Assembly (NCBI GenBank): GCA_027587225.1
Contig: JAPDDQ010000044.1
Coordinates: 1-64,000 of the forward strand
Length of the DNA stretch: 64,000 bases
Source of the DNA: Solirubrobacter taibaiensis
GTDB taxonomy: Bacteria; Actinomycetota; Thermoleophilia; Solirubrobacterales; Solirubrobacteraceae
Direction of reading: 5' to 3'
Shown here: in pieces, positions 32,978-41,537 of the stretch
Numbering within the stretch: position 1 is the stretch's first letter
Layout of the letters: every line of letters starts with the position of its first letter
Translations under genes and position numbers: made by a program
Notes under the pieces: model-generated
The model's input: the letters and a program-made list of their open reading frames with translations, nothing else
The model's database searches: none
What the model was told of the DNA's origin: nothing

Positions 32978-34131
32978 GCATCCGCATCGACGCGGTATCG
33001 AAGGCCTACAAGAGCGGTGGGCCGCGGGCGGTGGACGACGTGTCGCTGGAGGTCCGCGACGGCGAGTTCATGGTGCTCGTCGGGCCGTCGGGCTGTGGGA
33101 AGTCGACGCTGCTGAAGCTGATCGCGGGCATCGAGGAGGTGTCCGCGGGGAAGATCTTCATCGGCGAGCGCGACGTCACGTGGCTGGACCCGCGCAAGCG
33201 CGACATCGCCATGGTCTTCCAGAGCTACGCGCTCTACCCGCACCTGTCCGTGCGTCAGAACCTCGGCTTCGGCCTGAAGCTGCGCAAGACGAACAAGGCC
33301 GAGATCGCGCAGCGCGTGGCCGACGTGGCCCGGATCCTCGGCCTGGAGGAGATGCTCGAACGCAAGCCGGGCGAGCTCAGCGGCGGCCAGCGCCAGCGCG
33401 TGGCCATGGGGCGTGCGATCGTGCGCGAGCCGCAGGCCTTCCTGATGGACGAGCCGTTGTCCAACCTCGACGCCAAGCTGCGGGTCTCCATGCGCGCGCA
33501 GCTCTCACGGCTGCACGAGCGGCTCGGCGTGACCACCGTCTACGTCACCCACGACCAGGTCGAGGCGATGACGCTCGGCCAGCGCGTGGCGGTGCTGCGG
33601 GGCGGCGTGCTGCAGCAGTGCGACACGCCGGAGATGTTGTTCGACCATCCCGCGAACCTGTTCGTGGCCGCGTTCATCGGCTCACCGGCGATGAACCTCG
33701 TGGAGGCGGAAGGCGGCCGCTTCGGCACCTGCACGGTGCCCTCGCCGGTCGAGGGCCGCTGCATCCTCGGGATCCGCCCACACGATCTGAAACTCGGCCC
33801 CGGCATCCCCGCCGTCGTCCAGGTCGTCGAGCGCCTTGGCACCGAGACCCACGTGGTAGCGGGGATCGACGCGCCGCGGCTCCGGTCCTCCGCGCTCGCC
33901 GACGCGGTCGACGCCGCCGCGGTGGACGACGACATCCTGCTCGCCGAGGACGACCGCGCGTCATTCACGGTCGTCCTCGACGCCCGCGCGCCGGTGGCGG
34001 TGGGCGACCGGATCGAGCTGACGGTCGACCCCGATCGCCTCCACCACTTCGACGTGGACTCAGGAAACGCAGTTGATCTTGGGACCCTGGCCGGGGGTCG
34101 CCGGGAAGTTGTCACGCCGCGCGGTGTCTGA
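32974..34131 (+). CDS. Sugar ABC transporter ATPase (MsiK/UgpC type)
   Basis: The protein has 385 residues from TTG 32974 (TTGA overlap with nagA), preceded by GGAGG. Walker A is VGPSGCGKSTLL, the Q-loop MVFQSYALYPHLSV, the signature LSGGQRQRVAMGRAI, and Walker B FLMDEPLSNLDAKLR with the H-loop VYVTHDQVEAM. A C-terminal OB/TOBE regulatory region follows (GIRPHDLKLGP). The last ~22 residues, beyond HHFDVDSGNAVDL, look unlike the family and are encoded where the gene overlaps the convergent beta-propeller gene by 72 bases. It energises the transporter at 28823-31886. In Streptomyces such transporters use a shared MsiK encoded elsewhere; here it is local. Confidence 0.93.
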   Translation: MSIRIDAVSKAYKSGGPRAVDDVSLEVRDGEFMVLVGPSGCGKSTLLKLIAGIEEVSAGKIFIGERDVTWLDPRKRDIAMVFQSYALYPHLSVRQNLGFGLKLRKTNKAEIAQRVADVARILGLEEMLERKPGELSGGQRQRVAMGRAIVREPQAFLMDEPLSNLDAKLRVSMRAQLSRLHERLGVTTVYVTHDQVEAMTLGQRVAVLRGGVLQQCDTPEMLFDHPANLFVAAFIGSPAMNLVEAEGGRFGTCTVPSPVEGRCILGIRPHDLKLGPGIPAVVQVVERLGTETHVVAGIDAPRLRSSALADAVDAAAVDDDILLAEDDRASFTVVLDARAPVAVGDRIELTVDPDRLHHFDVDSGNAVDLGTLAGGRREVVTPRGV

Positions 34132-35160
34132 GCTGGTGGTGCACAGCCGCTTGCCCACGAGCACCGGGCTCGTCGGGAACTCCAGCGGGCCCACGTTGCG
34201 CAGCCGGTCGGCGCCCGCCGCGTTGCGGTAGAGCTCGACGGCGCGGCCCTTCTCGGTCACGGCGATCATCGCGTTGCGCTCGTTCGCGGCGACGAAGATG
34301 GTGCCTTCGCCGTCGAGGACGATCCCGTCCGCCCCGTCCAGGTAGGGGTGCTGGACGAGCACGTTGTCCAGGCACAGCGTGTTTGCCGCGAACGTCGTGT
34401 CACAGCCGGTCTTGGACAGGATGCGGCCGCGGCGATCGATGAACACGCGCCAGATCGCGCCGCGCGCCGTGTCCGCGATGAACAGCGTGCCGTCGCGCCC
34501 GAACGCGAGTCCGTTGGCGACGATCGCCTGCGAGCCGAGCGTGTTCGAGGCGGCGCGGCTGGTCTCCGTGATCGTGATCGTCCCGGGCGGGAGCCCGCGC
34601 ACGTCACGGCCGACGCCGCCGGGGAGCGCGTCGCTGGCCATCGGCTGCACGCGCAGCGCCTCCACCGGCACGCGGTCGCGGCCGATCCGCCACACGCGGC
34701 CCTGGCCGGTGCCGCCGTCGGAGACCCACAGGTCACCACGCTCGTCCCAGGCCACGCCGTTGGAGCCCGGAACGCCCTCGGCATAGACCTCGGCCGTCGG
34801 CGGCGTCCGGTCGTTGGGCCGCAGCACCATGATCTTGCCGTTGTCGGCGATGTACAGCCGCCCGTCGGGCCCGAACGCGAGCCCGGCCGGGTTGCACGGC
34901 GCGGGCAGGGTGCCGACCACGCCCGTCCCGGCCTTGAAGACCGGGCACGGCGCGCCCGTCACCCGGCCGGGCGCGTACAGCACACCCCGCTTGTCGGCGG
35001 TCAGCCCTTCGATCCCGACGCCGGCAGGCGGCGTGAAGACGGTGGTCCACGTGGCGTCGGGCCGCAGGGGGCGCGGCCCGTCGTCGTCGTGACCGATGGC
35101 GGTGGTAGCGAGACCGGTCGCGGCGGCGAGGGTCGCGGCCGCGAGGAGTGTTCTCCGCAT
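34060..35160 (-). CDS. Exported SMP-30/NHL-like beta-propeller protein
   Basis: The protein has 366 residues from ATG 35160. The signal peptide is MRRTLLAAATLAAATGLATTA. Repeated blade motifs follow: IEGLTADKRGVLYAPG, PAGLAFGPDGRLYIADNG, NGVAWDERGDLWVSDGG, ANGLAFGRDGTLFIADTA, ADGIVLDGEGTIFVAANE. This is the gluconolactonase/SMP-30-like or NHL pattern. Five Cys may form disulfides. The enzymatic activity is unclear. It is read away from the pot genes, 33 bases after the potC stop on the same strand, so co-transcription is possible. The 3' end overlaps the sugar ATPase gene by 72 bases. Confidence 0.82.
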   Translation of the reverse strand: MRRTLLAAATLAAATGLATTAIGHDDDGPRPLRPDATWTTVFTPPAGVGIEGLTADKRGVLYAPGRVTGAPCPVFKAGTGVVGTLPAPCNPAGLAFGPDGRLYIADNGKIMVLRPNDRTPPTAEVYAEGVPGSNGVAWDERGDLWVSDGGTGQGRVWRIGRDRVPVEALRVQPMASDALPGGVGRDVRGLPPGTITITETSRAASNTLGSQAIVANGLAFGRDGTLFIADTARGAIWRVFIDRRGRILSKTGCDTTFAANTLCLDNVLVQHPYLDGADGIVLDGEGTIFVAANERNAMIAVTEKGRAVELYRNAAGADRLRNVGPLEFPTSPVLVGKRLCTTSSDTARRDNFPATPGQGPKINCVS

Positions 35161-35185
35161 ACCCCGTACTACGTGAGCACGGGGT
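35161..35185 (-). promoter_or_regulatory. Inverted repeat between potC and the propeller gene
   Basis: ACCCCGT (35161-35167) and ACGGGGT (35179-35185) form a 7-bp stem with an 11-base loop, immediately upstream of the ATG at 35160 and just after the potC stop. It could be a weak terminator of the pot operon or an operator for the propeller gene. No T-run is present. Confidence 0.3.
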
Positions 35186-35193
35186 GAGCGGTT

Positions 35194-36072
35194 CTATCCG
35201 GCCGCCCGCATCGCGTCCCTTCGCGCGAGCCGTTTCTGCACCAGCACGTTCAGGCCCATCAGGACCAGCACCGCGATCAGCAGCATCGTCGCCAGCACGT
35301 TCACCTCGGCCGGCACGCCCTGGCGGGTCGCGCCGAAGATGAACAGCGGGAACGTCTGCGTCTGGCCCGCGTTGAACGACGTGATCACATAGTCGTCGAA
35401 CGAGATCGCGGCCGCGAGCATCGCCGCCGCGGCGACGCCCGGGAAGATCATCGGCAGCGTGATCTTTCGGAACGTCGTCCATTCGGTCGCTCCGAGGTCC
35501 ATGGCCGCCTCCTCGATGTGGCGGTCCATGCCCTCCAACCGCGCTTTCACCGTCACCACGACGTAGGAGACGGTGAACATGACGTGCGCGATCACGACCG
35601 TGACGAAGCCGGTGTTGATGTTCAGCGTGAGGAACATCGCCAGCAGCGCCGCGCCGAGCACGACCTCCGGCGAGGACAGCGGCATGAACACGAAGAAGTC
35701 GACCGTCGAACGCCCGCGGAAGCGGTAGCGGACGAGCGCCATCGCCATGAACGTGCCCAGCGCCGTGGCGATCACGGTCGAGATGATCGCGATCTCGACG
35801 CTGTTGGTGAGCGCCTTCGCCAGGTCCGGGTCCGCGAACGGATCGGCCCAGTGGCGCAGGGTGAAGCCCTGCCAGGTGAAGTTGAACCGGCCCTGGTTGT
35901 CGTTGAACGAGAACAGGACGACGATGAAGACCGGGATGAACAGGTACAGCAGCGCGAGCACCGACCACACGGCGAGCGCGCCGTGCCGGAGCTTGTCGTG
36001 TGACTTGCCGCCCGTCGGCGCCGGGGTGGCCTCGGCGGGCGCGGGCGGGGGGACTTCCGTGACCGCGGACAT
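35194..36072 (-). CDS. potC: Polyamine ABC transporter permease PotC
   Basis: The protein has 292 residues from ATG 36072, which overlaps the potB stop (ATGA). An N-terminal Pro/Ala-rich cytoplasmic tail (~25 residues) precedes six membrane segments beginning VWSVLALLYLFIPVFIVVLFSFND. The EAA loop is IEEAAMDLGATEWTTFRKIT then LPMIFPGVAAAAML, and ISFDDYVITSFNAG is the typical PotC segment. It is the last of the potA-potD-potB-potC operon and forms the channel with PotB. Confidence 0.92.
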   Translation of the reverse strand: MSAVTEVPPPAPAEATPAPTGGKSHDKLRHGALAVWSVLALLYLFIPVFIVVLFSFNDNQGRFNFTWQGFTLRHWADPFADPDLAKALTNSVEIAIISTVIATALGTFMAMALVRYRFRGRSTVDFFVFMPLSSPEVVLGAALLAMFLTLNINTGFVTVVIAHVMFTVSYVVVTVKARLEGMDRHIEEAAMDLGATEWTTFRKITLPMIFPGVAAAAMLAAAISFDDYVITSFNAGQTQTFPLFIFGATRQGVPAEVNVLATMLLIAVLVLMGLNVLVQKRLARRDAMRAAG

Positions 36073-36935
36073 CAGATCGCCGCCTGCGTGAGGTTGCGGG
36101 CGCCGAGCAGCCGGGCGTACAGGAAGATCCCGATCAGGATGAAGAGCATCAGCGTGAAGCTGAGCGCCGCGGCCTGCGGATAGTCGAGGATGTTGAGGAA
36201 CTTCGACTGGATGACGTTGCCGATCATGTACTGCTGCGGGGTGCCGAGCAGGGCGGCGTTGATGAAGTCACCGCAGGCCGGGATGAACGTCAGCAGCGAG
36301 CCGGCGAAGATGCCCGGCAGCGCCAACGGCACCGTCACCTTGCGGAACGCGGTCGCGCGGCTCGCGTACAGATCGGTCGCCGCCTCGAGCAGGCGCGGGT
36401 CGATCTTCTCCAGCGCCACGTACAGCGGCAGCGCCATGAACGGCAGGAAGTTGTAGGTGATGCCGGCGATCACGGCCGTGCTCGACGCGAGCAGGCGCCC
36501 GTCTTCGCTCAGCACGCCGATCGTGCGGAAGAAGCTCACCACCGTGCCGTCGTCGGACAGGATCAGCTGCCAGGCCACCGTCCGGAGCACGTAGCTCATG
36601 AAGAACGGCAGGATGATCAGCAGGAGGATGAGGCTCTTCCAGCGGCCCGCGTGGAACGCCGTGAAGTACGCGAGCGGGAACCCGATGATCAGGCACAGCA
36701 ACGTGGAGATGCCCGCGTACACGATCGAGCGGCCGAACTGCACCTTGTACTCGGAGATCGCGTCCCAGTAGTTGTGGAACGCCCAGGTCAGCTCGTAGCC
36801 CTGCTCCGGGTTGCCCGTCATCAGCGACACGCTGGCCTGATTGAGCAGCGGATACAGGAAGAAGATGATCAGCCACAGCAGGCCCGGGCCGATGAACAGC
36901 CACGGGAGCAGCTTGCGGCGCATGTGAAGACTCAT
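36072..36935 (-). CDS. potB: Polyamine ABC transporter permease PotB
   Basis: The protein has 287 residues from ATG 36935. Six membrane segments are visible, starting LLPWLFIGPGLLWLIIFFLYPLL. PotB-type features are LILLLIILPFFMSYVLRTVAWQ, LYVALEKIDPRLLEAATDLYAS with the EAA loop, and FIPACGDFINAALLGTP. It overlaps potD (ATGA) and potC. The substrate class (spermidine/putrescine type) follows from family and context. Confidence 0.92.
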   Translation of the reverse strand: MSLHMRRKLLPWLFIGPGLLWLIIFFLYPLLNQASVSLMTGNPEQGYELTWAFHNYWDAISEYKVQFGRSIVYAGISTLLCLIIGFPLAYFTAFHAGRWKSLILLLIILPFFMSYVLRTVAWQLILSDDGTVVSFFRTIGVLSEDGRLLASSTAVIAGITYNFLPFMALPLYVALEKIDPRLLEAATDLYASRATAFRKVTVPLALPGIFAGSLLTFIPACGDFINAALLGTPQQYMIGNVIQSKFLNILDYPQAAALSFTLMLFILIGIFLYARLLGARNLTQAAI

Positions 36936-38083
36936 GCGCCCGTCACCTTCGCCATCGCTTCCTTCATCGTGCGCTCGTCGGTGTCAGACAGCGCCGGGTA
37001 GGGATGCAGCTTGGCCCGGATCTCGTCCGACGGGAAGATCAGCGGGTTGTTGGCGATGTCCGGCTCGGTCTTCTCGACGATCTCCTTGATGCCCTTCACG
37101 GGCGACAGGTAGTTGACGTAGATCGCCAGCGTCGCGGCCACCTCGGGCTCGTAGACGTAGTTCATCATCGTCTCCGCCGCGTAGATGTGCTCGGCCTTGG
37201 CCGGGATCATCATGTTGTCGGTGAAGAGCATCGCGCCCTCGTCGGGGTAGATGAACTTCAGGTCCGGGTTGTCGCTCTGGAGCTGGACGATGTCGCCCGA
37301 GTAGGCGAGCGCGACCCAGATGTTGCCCTTGGCCAGGTCGGTCGAGTAGTCGTTGCCGGTGAAGCGCCGGAACTGGCCGGCGTCGGCGGCGGTCTGGATC
37401 TTCTCGATCGCGGCCAGGATCTGGTCGATCTTGGCTTCGGTCGGGTCCACGCCCATGCCGAGCATCGTGATGCCCGATGAGTCGTAGGCCTCGTTGAGCA
37501 TCGTCACGCGGCCCTTGAACGCCGGGTCGAAGAGGTCGTTGACCGAGTTGAGCTCGCGCCCGGTCTTCTTCGGGTTGTAGCCCAGGCCCACGGCGCCCGA
37601 CTGCCACGGCACCGTGTAGTCGCGCTTCTTGTCGTACGGGACCGACTTGAGGTTGTCGACGAGGTTCGCGGTGACGTTCGGGATGTTCTTCTTGTCGAGC
37701 GGCTCGACGTAGCGGTTGCGCACCCATTTGACGGCCATGAAGTCCGTCAGGGCCACGAGGTCGCGCCCGATCGGCTGCTCGGCCGCCAACTGCTGGCGGA
37801 CCTTGCCGTAGAACTCGTCGTTGTCGTTGATGTCCTCGACGTACTTGACGTGGCCACCGAACTTCTTGTCGAAGTCCTTGAGGACCTGCTTGTCGATGTA
37901 CAGCGGCCAGTTCGAGAAGGTCCAGTCGCCGATCGGGACCTTCGGGTGGGTGATCTCGGGGATCGGCGTCGCGGCCTTCTGGGCCTGCTCGAGCGTTCCC
38001 TCGATGCCGCACCCCGCGAGCGCGTAGGCCAGCGCGAGCGACCCGCCGCGGCCGAGGAAGCGGCGCCGTGTGTGCTCAGCCAC
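36932..38083 (-). CDS. potD: Polyamine-binding lipoprotein PotD, Tat-type signal
   Basis: The GTG at 38083 overlaps the potA stop by 8 bases and gives 383 residues. The N-terminus has a twin-arginine-like motif (TRRRFLG) and lipobox ALAGC with Cys25, so it is probably a Tat-exported lipoprotein. The PotD/PotF fold is shown by TFSNWPLYIDKQVLKDFDKKFGG, VEDINDNDEFYGKV, DLVALTDFMAVKWV, VPWQSGAVGLGYNPK, ALAYSGDIVQL and FIYPDEGAMLFTDNMMIP. The frame is open far upstream but that is potA antisense-free shadow sequence. It is the receptor of the transporter. Confidence 0.93.
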   Translation of the reverse strand: MAEHTRRRFLGRGGSLALAYALAGCGIEGTLEQAQKAATPIPEITHPKVPIGDWTFSNWPLYIDKQVLKDFDKKFGGHVKYVEDINDNDEFYGKVRQQLAAEQPIGRDLVALTDFMAVKWVRNRYVEPLDKKNIPNVTANLVDNLKSVPYDKKRDYTVPWQSGAVGLGYNPKKTGRELNSVNDLFDPAFKGRVTMLNEAYDSSGITMLGMGVDPTEAKIDQILAAIEKIQTAADAGQFRRFTGNDYSTDLAKGNIWVALAYSGDIVQLQSDNPDLKFIYPDEGAMLFTDNMMIPAKAEHIYAAETMMNYVYEPEVAATLAIYVNYLSPVKGIKEIVEKTEPDIANNPLIFPSDEIRAKLHPYPALSDTDERTMKEAMAKVTGA

Positions 38084-39167
38084 GCTCGACCACGAACGTG
38101 TGCTCCGGCTTCCACACCAGCTGGACCTCGCGGCCCACGGCCAGCCCTTCCGGCTCAGCACCCTCCGTGTTCTGCGCGAAGACGTTGAGCTCCTCGCCGC
38201 CGGCGGCCTGGATGACGTACTGGATCGAGACGCCCAGGAACGCGGCGACGACGATCTTGCCCTTGAGGACGTTCGAGCCGTCCGGGATCGGCTCACCGGC
38301 CGGCAGGAGCGTGATCTTCTCCGGCCGCACGCCGATCTGGACCTCACCCGTGAGCCCCGCGCATTCGGGCGCGTGCAACTGGGCGCCATCGTGGGTGTCC
38401 ACGCGCTCGTCGCCGACGACCTTCGCGTCGATCAGGTTCGAGATGCCGAGGAAGTTGGCCACGAACGCCGTGCGGGGCCGTTCGTAGAGGTCGGTCGCGG
38501 AGCCGGCCTGCTCGATCTTGCCGCCGTTCATGACCGCGATCGTGTCGGCCATGCTCATGGCCTCTTCCTGGTCGTGCGTCACGTGCACGAAGGTAATGCC
38601 GACGTCCTGCTGAATGCGCTTGAGCTCGATTTGGAGTTGTTTGCGCAGCCGCAGGTCCAGCGCGCCGAGCGGCTCGTCGAGCAACAGGGCCCGCGGCCGG
38701 TTCACGAGTGCGCGCGCCAGCGCGACACGCTGCTGCTGGCCGCCGGAGAGCTGCGTCGGCTTGCGCTTGGCGAGGTGGCCGAGCTGCACGAGCTCGAGCG
38801 CCTCGTGCGCGCGCTTGAGCGCCTCCGACTTGCCGACCTTCTTGCGTTCGAGCCCGAACGCGACGTTCTTCTCCACGCTGAGGTGGGGGAAGAGCGCGTA
38901 GGACTGGAACACGGTGTTGACGTCGCGCTTGTACGGGGGATGCTGGGTGACGTCCGTGCCGCCGAGGAAGACCTTGCCCTCGGTCGGGTCCTCGAAGCCG
39001 CCGATCATCCGCAGCGTCGTCGTCTTGCCACACCCGGACGGGCCGAGCATGGCGTAGAAGCTCCCGCGCGGGATCGACATCGTGAGGTCGTCGACCGCCG
39101 TCATCTCCCCGAAGCGCTTGCTGACGCTATCCAGATGGATATCGGCCTCAGCCTGCGTTGCTGCCAC
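38076..39167 (-). CDS. potA: Polyamine ABC transporter ATPase PotA
   Basis: GTG 39167 is chosen because GGAAGGAG lies 6 bases upstream; GTG 39197 is an alternative ten codons earlier. The protein has 363 residues. Walker A is LGPSGCGKTTTL, Q-loop TVFQSYALFPHLSV, signature LSGGQQQRVALARAL, Walker B LLLDEPLGALDLRLR and H-loop FVHVTHDQEEAM. The C-terminal TOBE region includes IGVRPEKITLL. It is the first gene of potA-D-B-C, divergent from the PucR regulator across 102 bases. Confidence 0.93.
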   Translation of the reverse strand: MAATQAEADIHLDSVSKRFGEMTAVDDLTMSIPRGSFYAMLGPSGCGKTTTLRMIGGFEDPTEGKVFLGGTDVTQHPPYKRDVNTVFQSYALFPHLSVEKNVAFGLERKKVGKSEALKRAHEALELVQLGHLAKRKPTQLSGGQQQRVALARALVNRPRALLLDEPLGALDLRLRKQLQIELKRIQQDVGITFVHVTHDQEEAMSMADTIAVMNGGKIEQAGSATDLYERPRTAFVANFLGISNLIDAKVVGDERVDTHDGAQLHAPECAGLTGEVQIGVRPEKITLLPAGEPIPDGSNVLKGKIVVAAFLGVSIQYVIQAAGGEELNVFAQNTEGAEPEGLAVGREVQLVWKPEHTFVVERG

Positions 39168-39205
39168 CCTCGCTCCTTCCGTCTGACCGATGCTCACCCT
39201 TCCGG

Positions 39206-39224
39206 TTGCACGGGACCGTCGCAA
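39206..39224. promoter_or_regulatory. Imperfect palindrome between potA and pucR
   Basis: TTGCACGG (39206-39213) is mirrored by CCGTcGCAA (39216-39224) with one extra base in the right arm. It lies in the middle of the 102-base divergent gap and is a candidate PucR operator. It is a single imperfect repeat, so confidence is low. Confidence 0.3.
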
Positions 39225-39269
39225 TGGACACTGGGTCGGATCTTCCGCCATCATGGGTGACACATCGTC

Positions 39270-40961
39270 ATGCTGAGCCTCGCCGACGTGCTCGATCTGC
39301 CCGTCGTCCGGCGCGCGTTGCCTGAGGTCGTGATCGGGCAAACGGCTCTGGACCGCGATATTCGCTGGGCGCACGTGATCGAGATGCCCGAACCTGACGA
39401 TCTGTTGAAGGGCGGCGAGCTCGTGCTCACCACCGGGCTCGGCGCGAGCGCGGATCCGGCGGCCTGGACGGCATCGCTGGTCGGGCAGGGGATGGCCGCG
39501 TTGGCCGTGGAGCTGGGATCGACGTGGCGGGACGTCCCGCCGACGGTCGTCGCGGGCTGCGCGCGGGCCGGCGTGCCCGTGATCGCGTTCCACCGGCCGG
39601 TGCGGTTCATCGAGATCACCGAGGGCGTGCACGGGGCGGTGGTCAATGCCCAGTTCGCGCTGCTCGCGCGGGGGGAGGAGATCCACCGGCGCTTCACCGA
39701 GCTGATCCTGCAGGGACGCGGCGTGCCCGAGATCCTCGCCGAGCTGTGTATGGCCGTGAAGAACCCGGTGGTGCTCGAGGACGCCGGCGGGTCGCTCGTG
39801 TACTACGTGTCCGGACCGCCGGGCGACGACCTCGCCCTGTCGGCGTGGGCCGACGTCCATCGCGCCGAGGACCGTGGCGAGGTGGCCGAGGGCATGTTCG
39901 CGGCCGAGGTGCGCCTGCTGGACTCGAGCTGGGGTCGCCTGATGGCCTTGTCGCTGGAGAACCGCCTCGACGACTTCGACCGCGTGGCGGTGGAGCGCGC
40001 GGCCCTGGCCGTGGCCATCGACCTGCTCTCCCAGCAGCACGACGAGCAGCTGCGCGCCCGTTCGCGTGGCGCGTTCTTGTCCGAGCTGTCCGACGGGCGG
40101 GTGGAGGAGCACGACGCGCGCCGGCGCGCCGAGGCCCTCGGCTTCCCGGGCGCGGGCCGCGGCGCGCTCCTACCGGTCGTCGCGGCCTGGCGGCGCCCCG
40201 CCTACGCGCGGGGGAGGAGCCGCAGCCGCGCCGCCACGCCGAGCGCGGGCGCGTCCGGCGGCACCGGCACGGGGACTGGGTACGGCGAGTCGTTGGCCGA
40301 TCTCGCGCACGTCGCGGACGGGATCACGTGGACGCGCCTGTCCGGCGAACTGCGCACCGCGCTCGCCTCGACCGGCCTCGCCGTCCTGCTCGGCCCGCGC
40401 GACGTCGACCTGCTCGTGCTGCTCGCGCTCGGCGCGCGCGAGTACGACGCCGCGCTCGTCGAGCACGTCGCCCACCTCTTCCACGGCGCGCTCGACCGCC
40501 ACGGCCTCGGCCCGGCGGACGCGGCGCTCGCGGTGGGCGGGCCCGCGGACGCATGGGGCGCGGCCGGCCAAGGCCTGCGGCGCGTGCGGCGCTCCGCGGG
40601 CGCGGCCACCTCGCTCGGCGTCAAGCGCTGGTACGACGCGCGCCGGCCCGGCCTCGCCGACCTCCTCCACGAGCTGCGCGACACGCCGGAGCTCGAAGCG
40701 TTCGTCGAGGAGCAGCTCGGCCCGCTGCTCGCCGATGGCTCACCACGCACACGCGTGCTGCTGGAGACGCTCGAGGCCTACCTCACGGCGGGCGGCCGGA
40801 AGGCCGAGGCCGCGCGGGCGCTGCACCTGGAGCGCCAGTCGCTCTATCTGCGGCTGCACCGGATCGAGGAGGCGCTCGGCGTCTCGCTCGACGACGAGGA
40901 CGTCGTCCTCGGCCTGCACCTGGCCGTTCGCGCGCGGCGCTTCCGCCGCGGCGCTAGATGA
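39270..40961 (+). CDS. PucR-family transcriptional regulator
   Basis: The protein has 563 residues from ATG 39270. The N-terminal PucR domain reads LSLADVLDLPVVRRALPEVVIG, then WAHVIEMPEPDDLLKGGELVLTTG. A central GGDEF-like PucR region and an odd Arg/Ser/Gly linker (~residues 310-335) follow. The C-terminal helix-turn-helix is TLEAYLTAGGRKAEAARALHLERQSLYLRLHRIEEALG. PucR-type regulators control purine or amine degradation genes. Its position between the pot transporter and the aminotransferase/amine oxidase pair suggests it activates polyamine uptake and catabolism. Confidence 0.9.
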   Translation: MLSLADVLDLPVVRRALPEVVIGQTALDRDIRWAHVIEMPEPDDLLKGGELVLTTGLGASADPAAWTASLVGQGMAALAVELGSTWRDVPPTVVAGCARAGVPVIAFHRPVRFIEITEGVHGAVVNAQFALLARGEEIHRRFTELILQGRGVPEILAELCMAVKNPVVLEDAGGSLVYYVSGPPGDDLALSAWADVHRAEDRGEVAEGMFAAEVRLLDSSWGRLMALSLENRLDDFDRVAVERAALAVAIDLLSQQHDEQLRARSRGAFLSELSDGRVEEHDARRRAEALGFPGAGRGALLPVVAAWRRPAYARGRSRSRAATPSAGASGGTGTGTGYGESLADLAHVADGITWTRLSGELRTALASTGLAVLLGPRDVDLLVLLALGAREYDAALVEHVAHLFHGALDRHGLGPADAALAVGGPADAWGAAGQGLRRVRRSAGAATSLGVKRWYDARRPGLADLLHELRDTPELEAFVEEQLGPLLADGSPRTRVLLETLEAYLTAGGRKAEAARALHLERQSLYLRLHRIEEALGVSLDDEDVVLGLHLAVRARRFRRGAR

Positions 40962-41418
40962 GCGTGCTGTTGCCGACGGCCGGCGTCGTCGGCTCGTCCG
41001 TGGTGCGCGGGCCGACGAGGATGAAGCCCGAGGGCCAGCCGTCGCCGCGCGTGACGGTCCGTCGTGTGAGCTTGTCGGCGCTGAGCTCGCTGATCTCGAC
41101 GGCGCCGGGCGCGAGGACGCGCTCGACGAACGCGACGCGGCCGCCGCCGTAGAGCGCGATCGCGCCGATGCTCGGCGTGCGCTCGACTTTCCTGCGAGCC
41201 CAGGCGCCGGGCTTGACGTGGGTCTCGAACAGCTGGTTCACGCGGAAGGCGACGTACGACTCCCCGAGCGAGCACGGCGCGGCGCACGCCTGGTAGCCGT
41301 ACAGCGACCGCGCCTTCTCCGGCCCGGTCTCATCCTTGACGTCGGGCCAGCTGAGCAGCATCGTCGCGCCCACCGCCGTAAGCACCGCCAGTGCGATCCA
41401 TCGCATCACGAGACGCAT
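40954..41418 (-). CDS. Hypothetical protein with N-terminal membrane anchor
   Basis: ATG 41418 (GTG 41427 is possible) gives 154 residues. One hydrophobic segment (IALAVLTAVGATMLL) near the start is followed by an extracytoplasmic-looking domain with CAAPCSLGESY (two Cys close together) and a beta-rich C-terminus. I recognise no family. It overlaps the PucR gene end by 8 bases and faces away from the aminotransferase, so it is probably independent of the polyamine genes. The 119 bases between 41419 and 41537 show no clear motif. Confidence 0.6.
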   Translation of the reverse strand: MRLVMRWIALAVLTAVGATMLLSWPDVKDETGPEKARSLYGYQACAAPCSLGESYVAFRVNQLFETHVKPGAWARRKVERTPSIGAIALYGGGRVAFVERVLAPGAVEISELSADKLTRRTVTRGDGWPSGFILVGPRTTDEPTTPAVGNSTLI

Positions 41419-41537
41419 GGTGCTCACGAGTCGGATTTGCGACAAGCGGCCAATTCGTCCACCTGACGGAGTGTCGGCGGCAAACGGTCCGCACGCGACG
41501 TTCCGCCTATTGCGGGGCGCCGTGAGGCCGGGCGAGC

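Noticed and set aside
39168..40112. Upstream extension of the potA frame to position 40112
   Set aside because: It is antisense to the PucR gene and bears no homology to PotA; GTG 39167 has a ribosome-binding site and the expected N-terminus.
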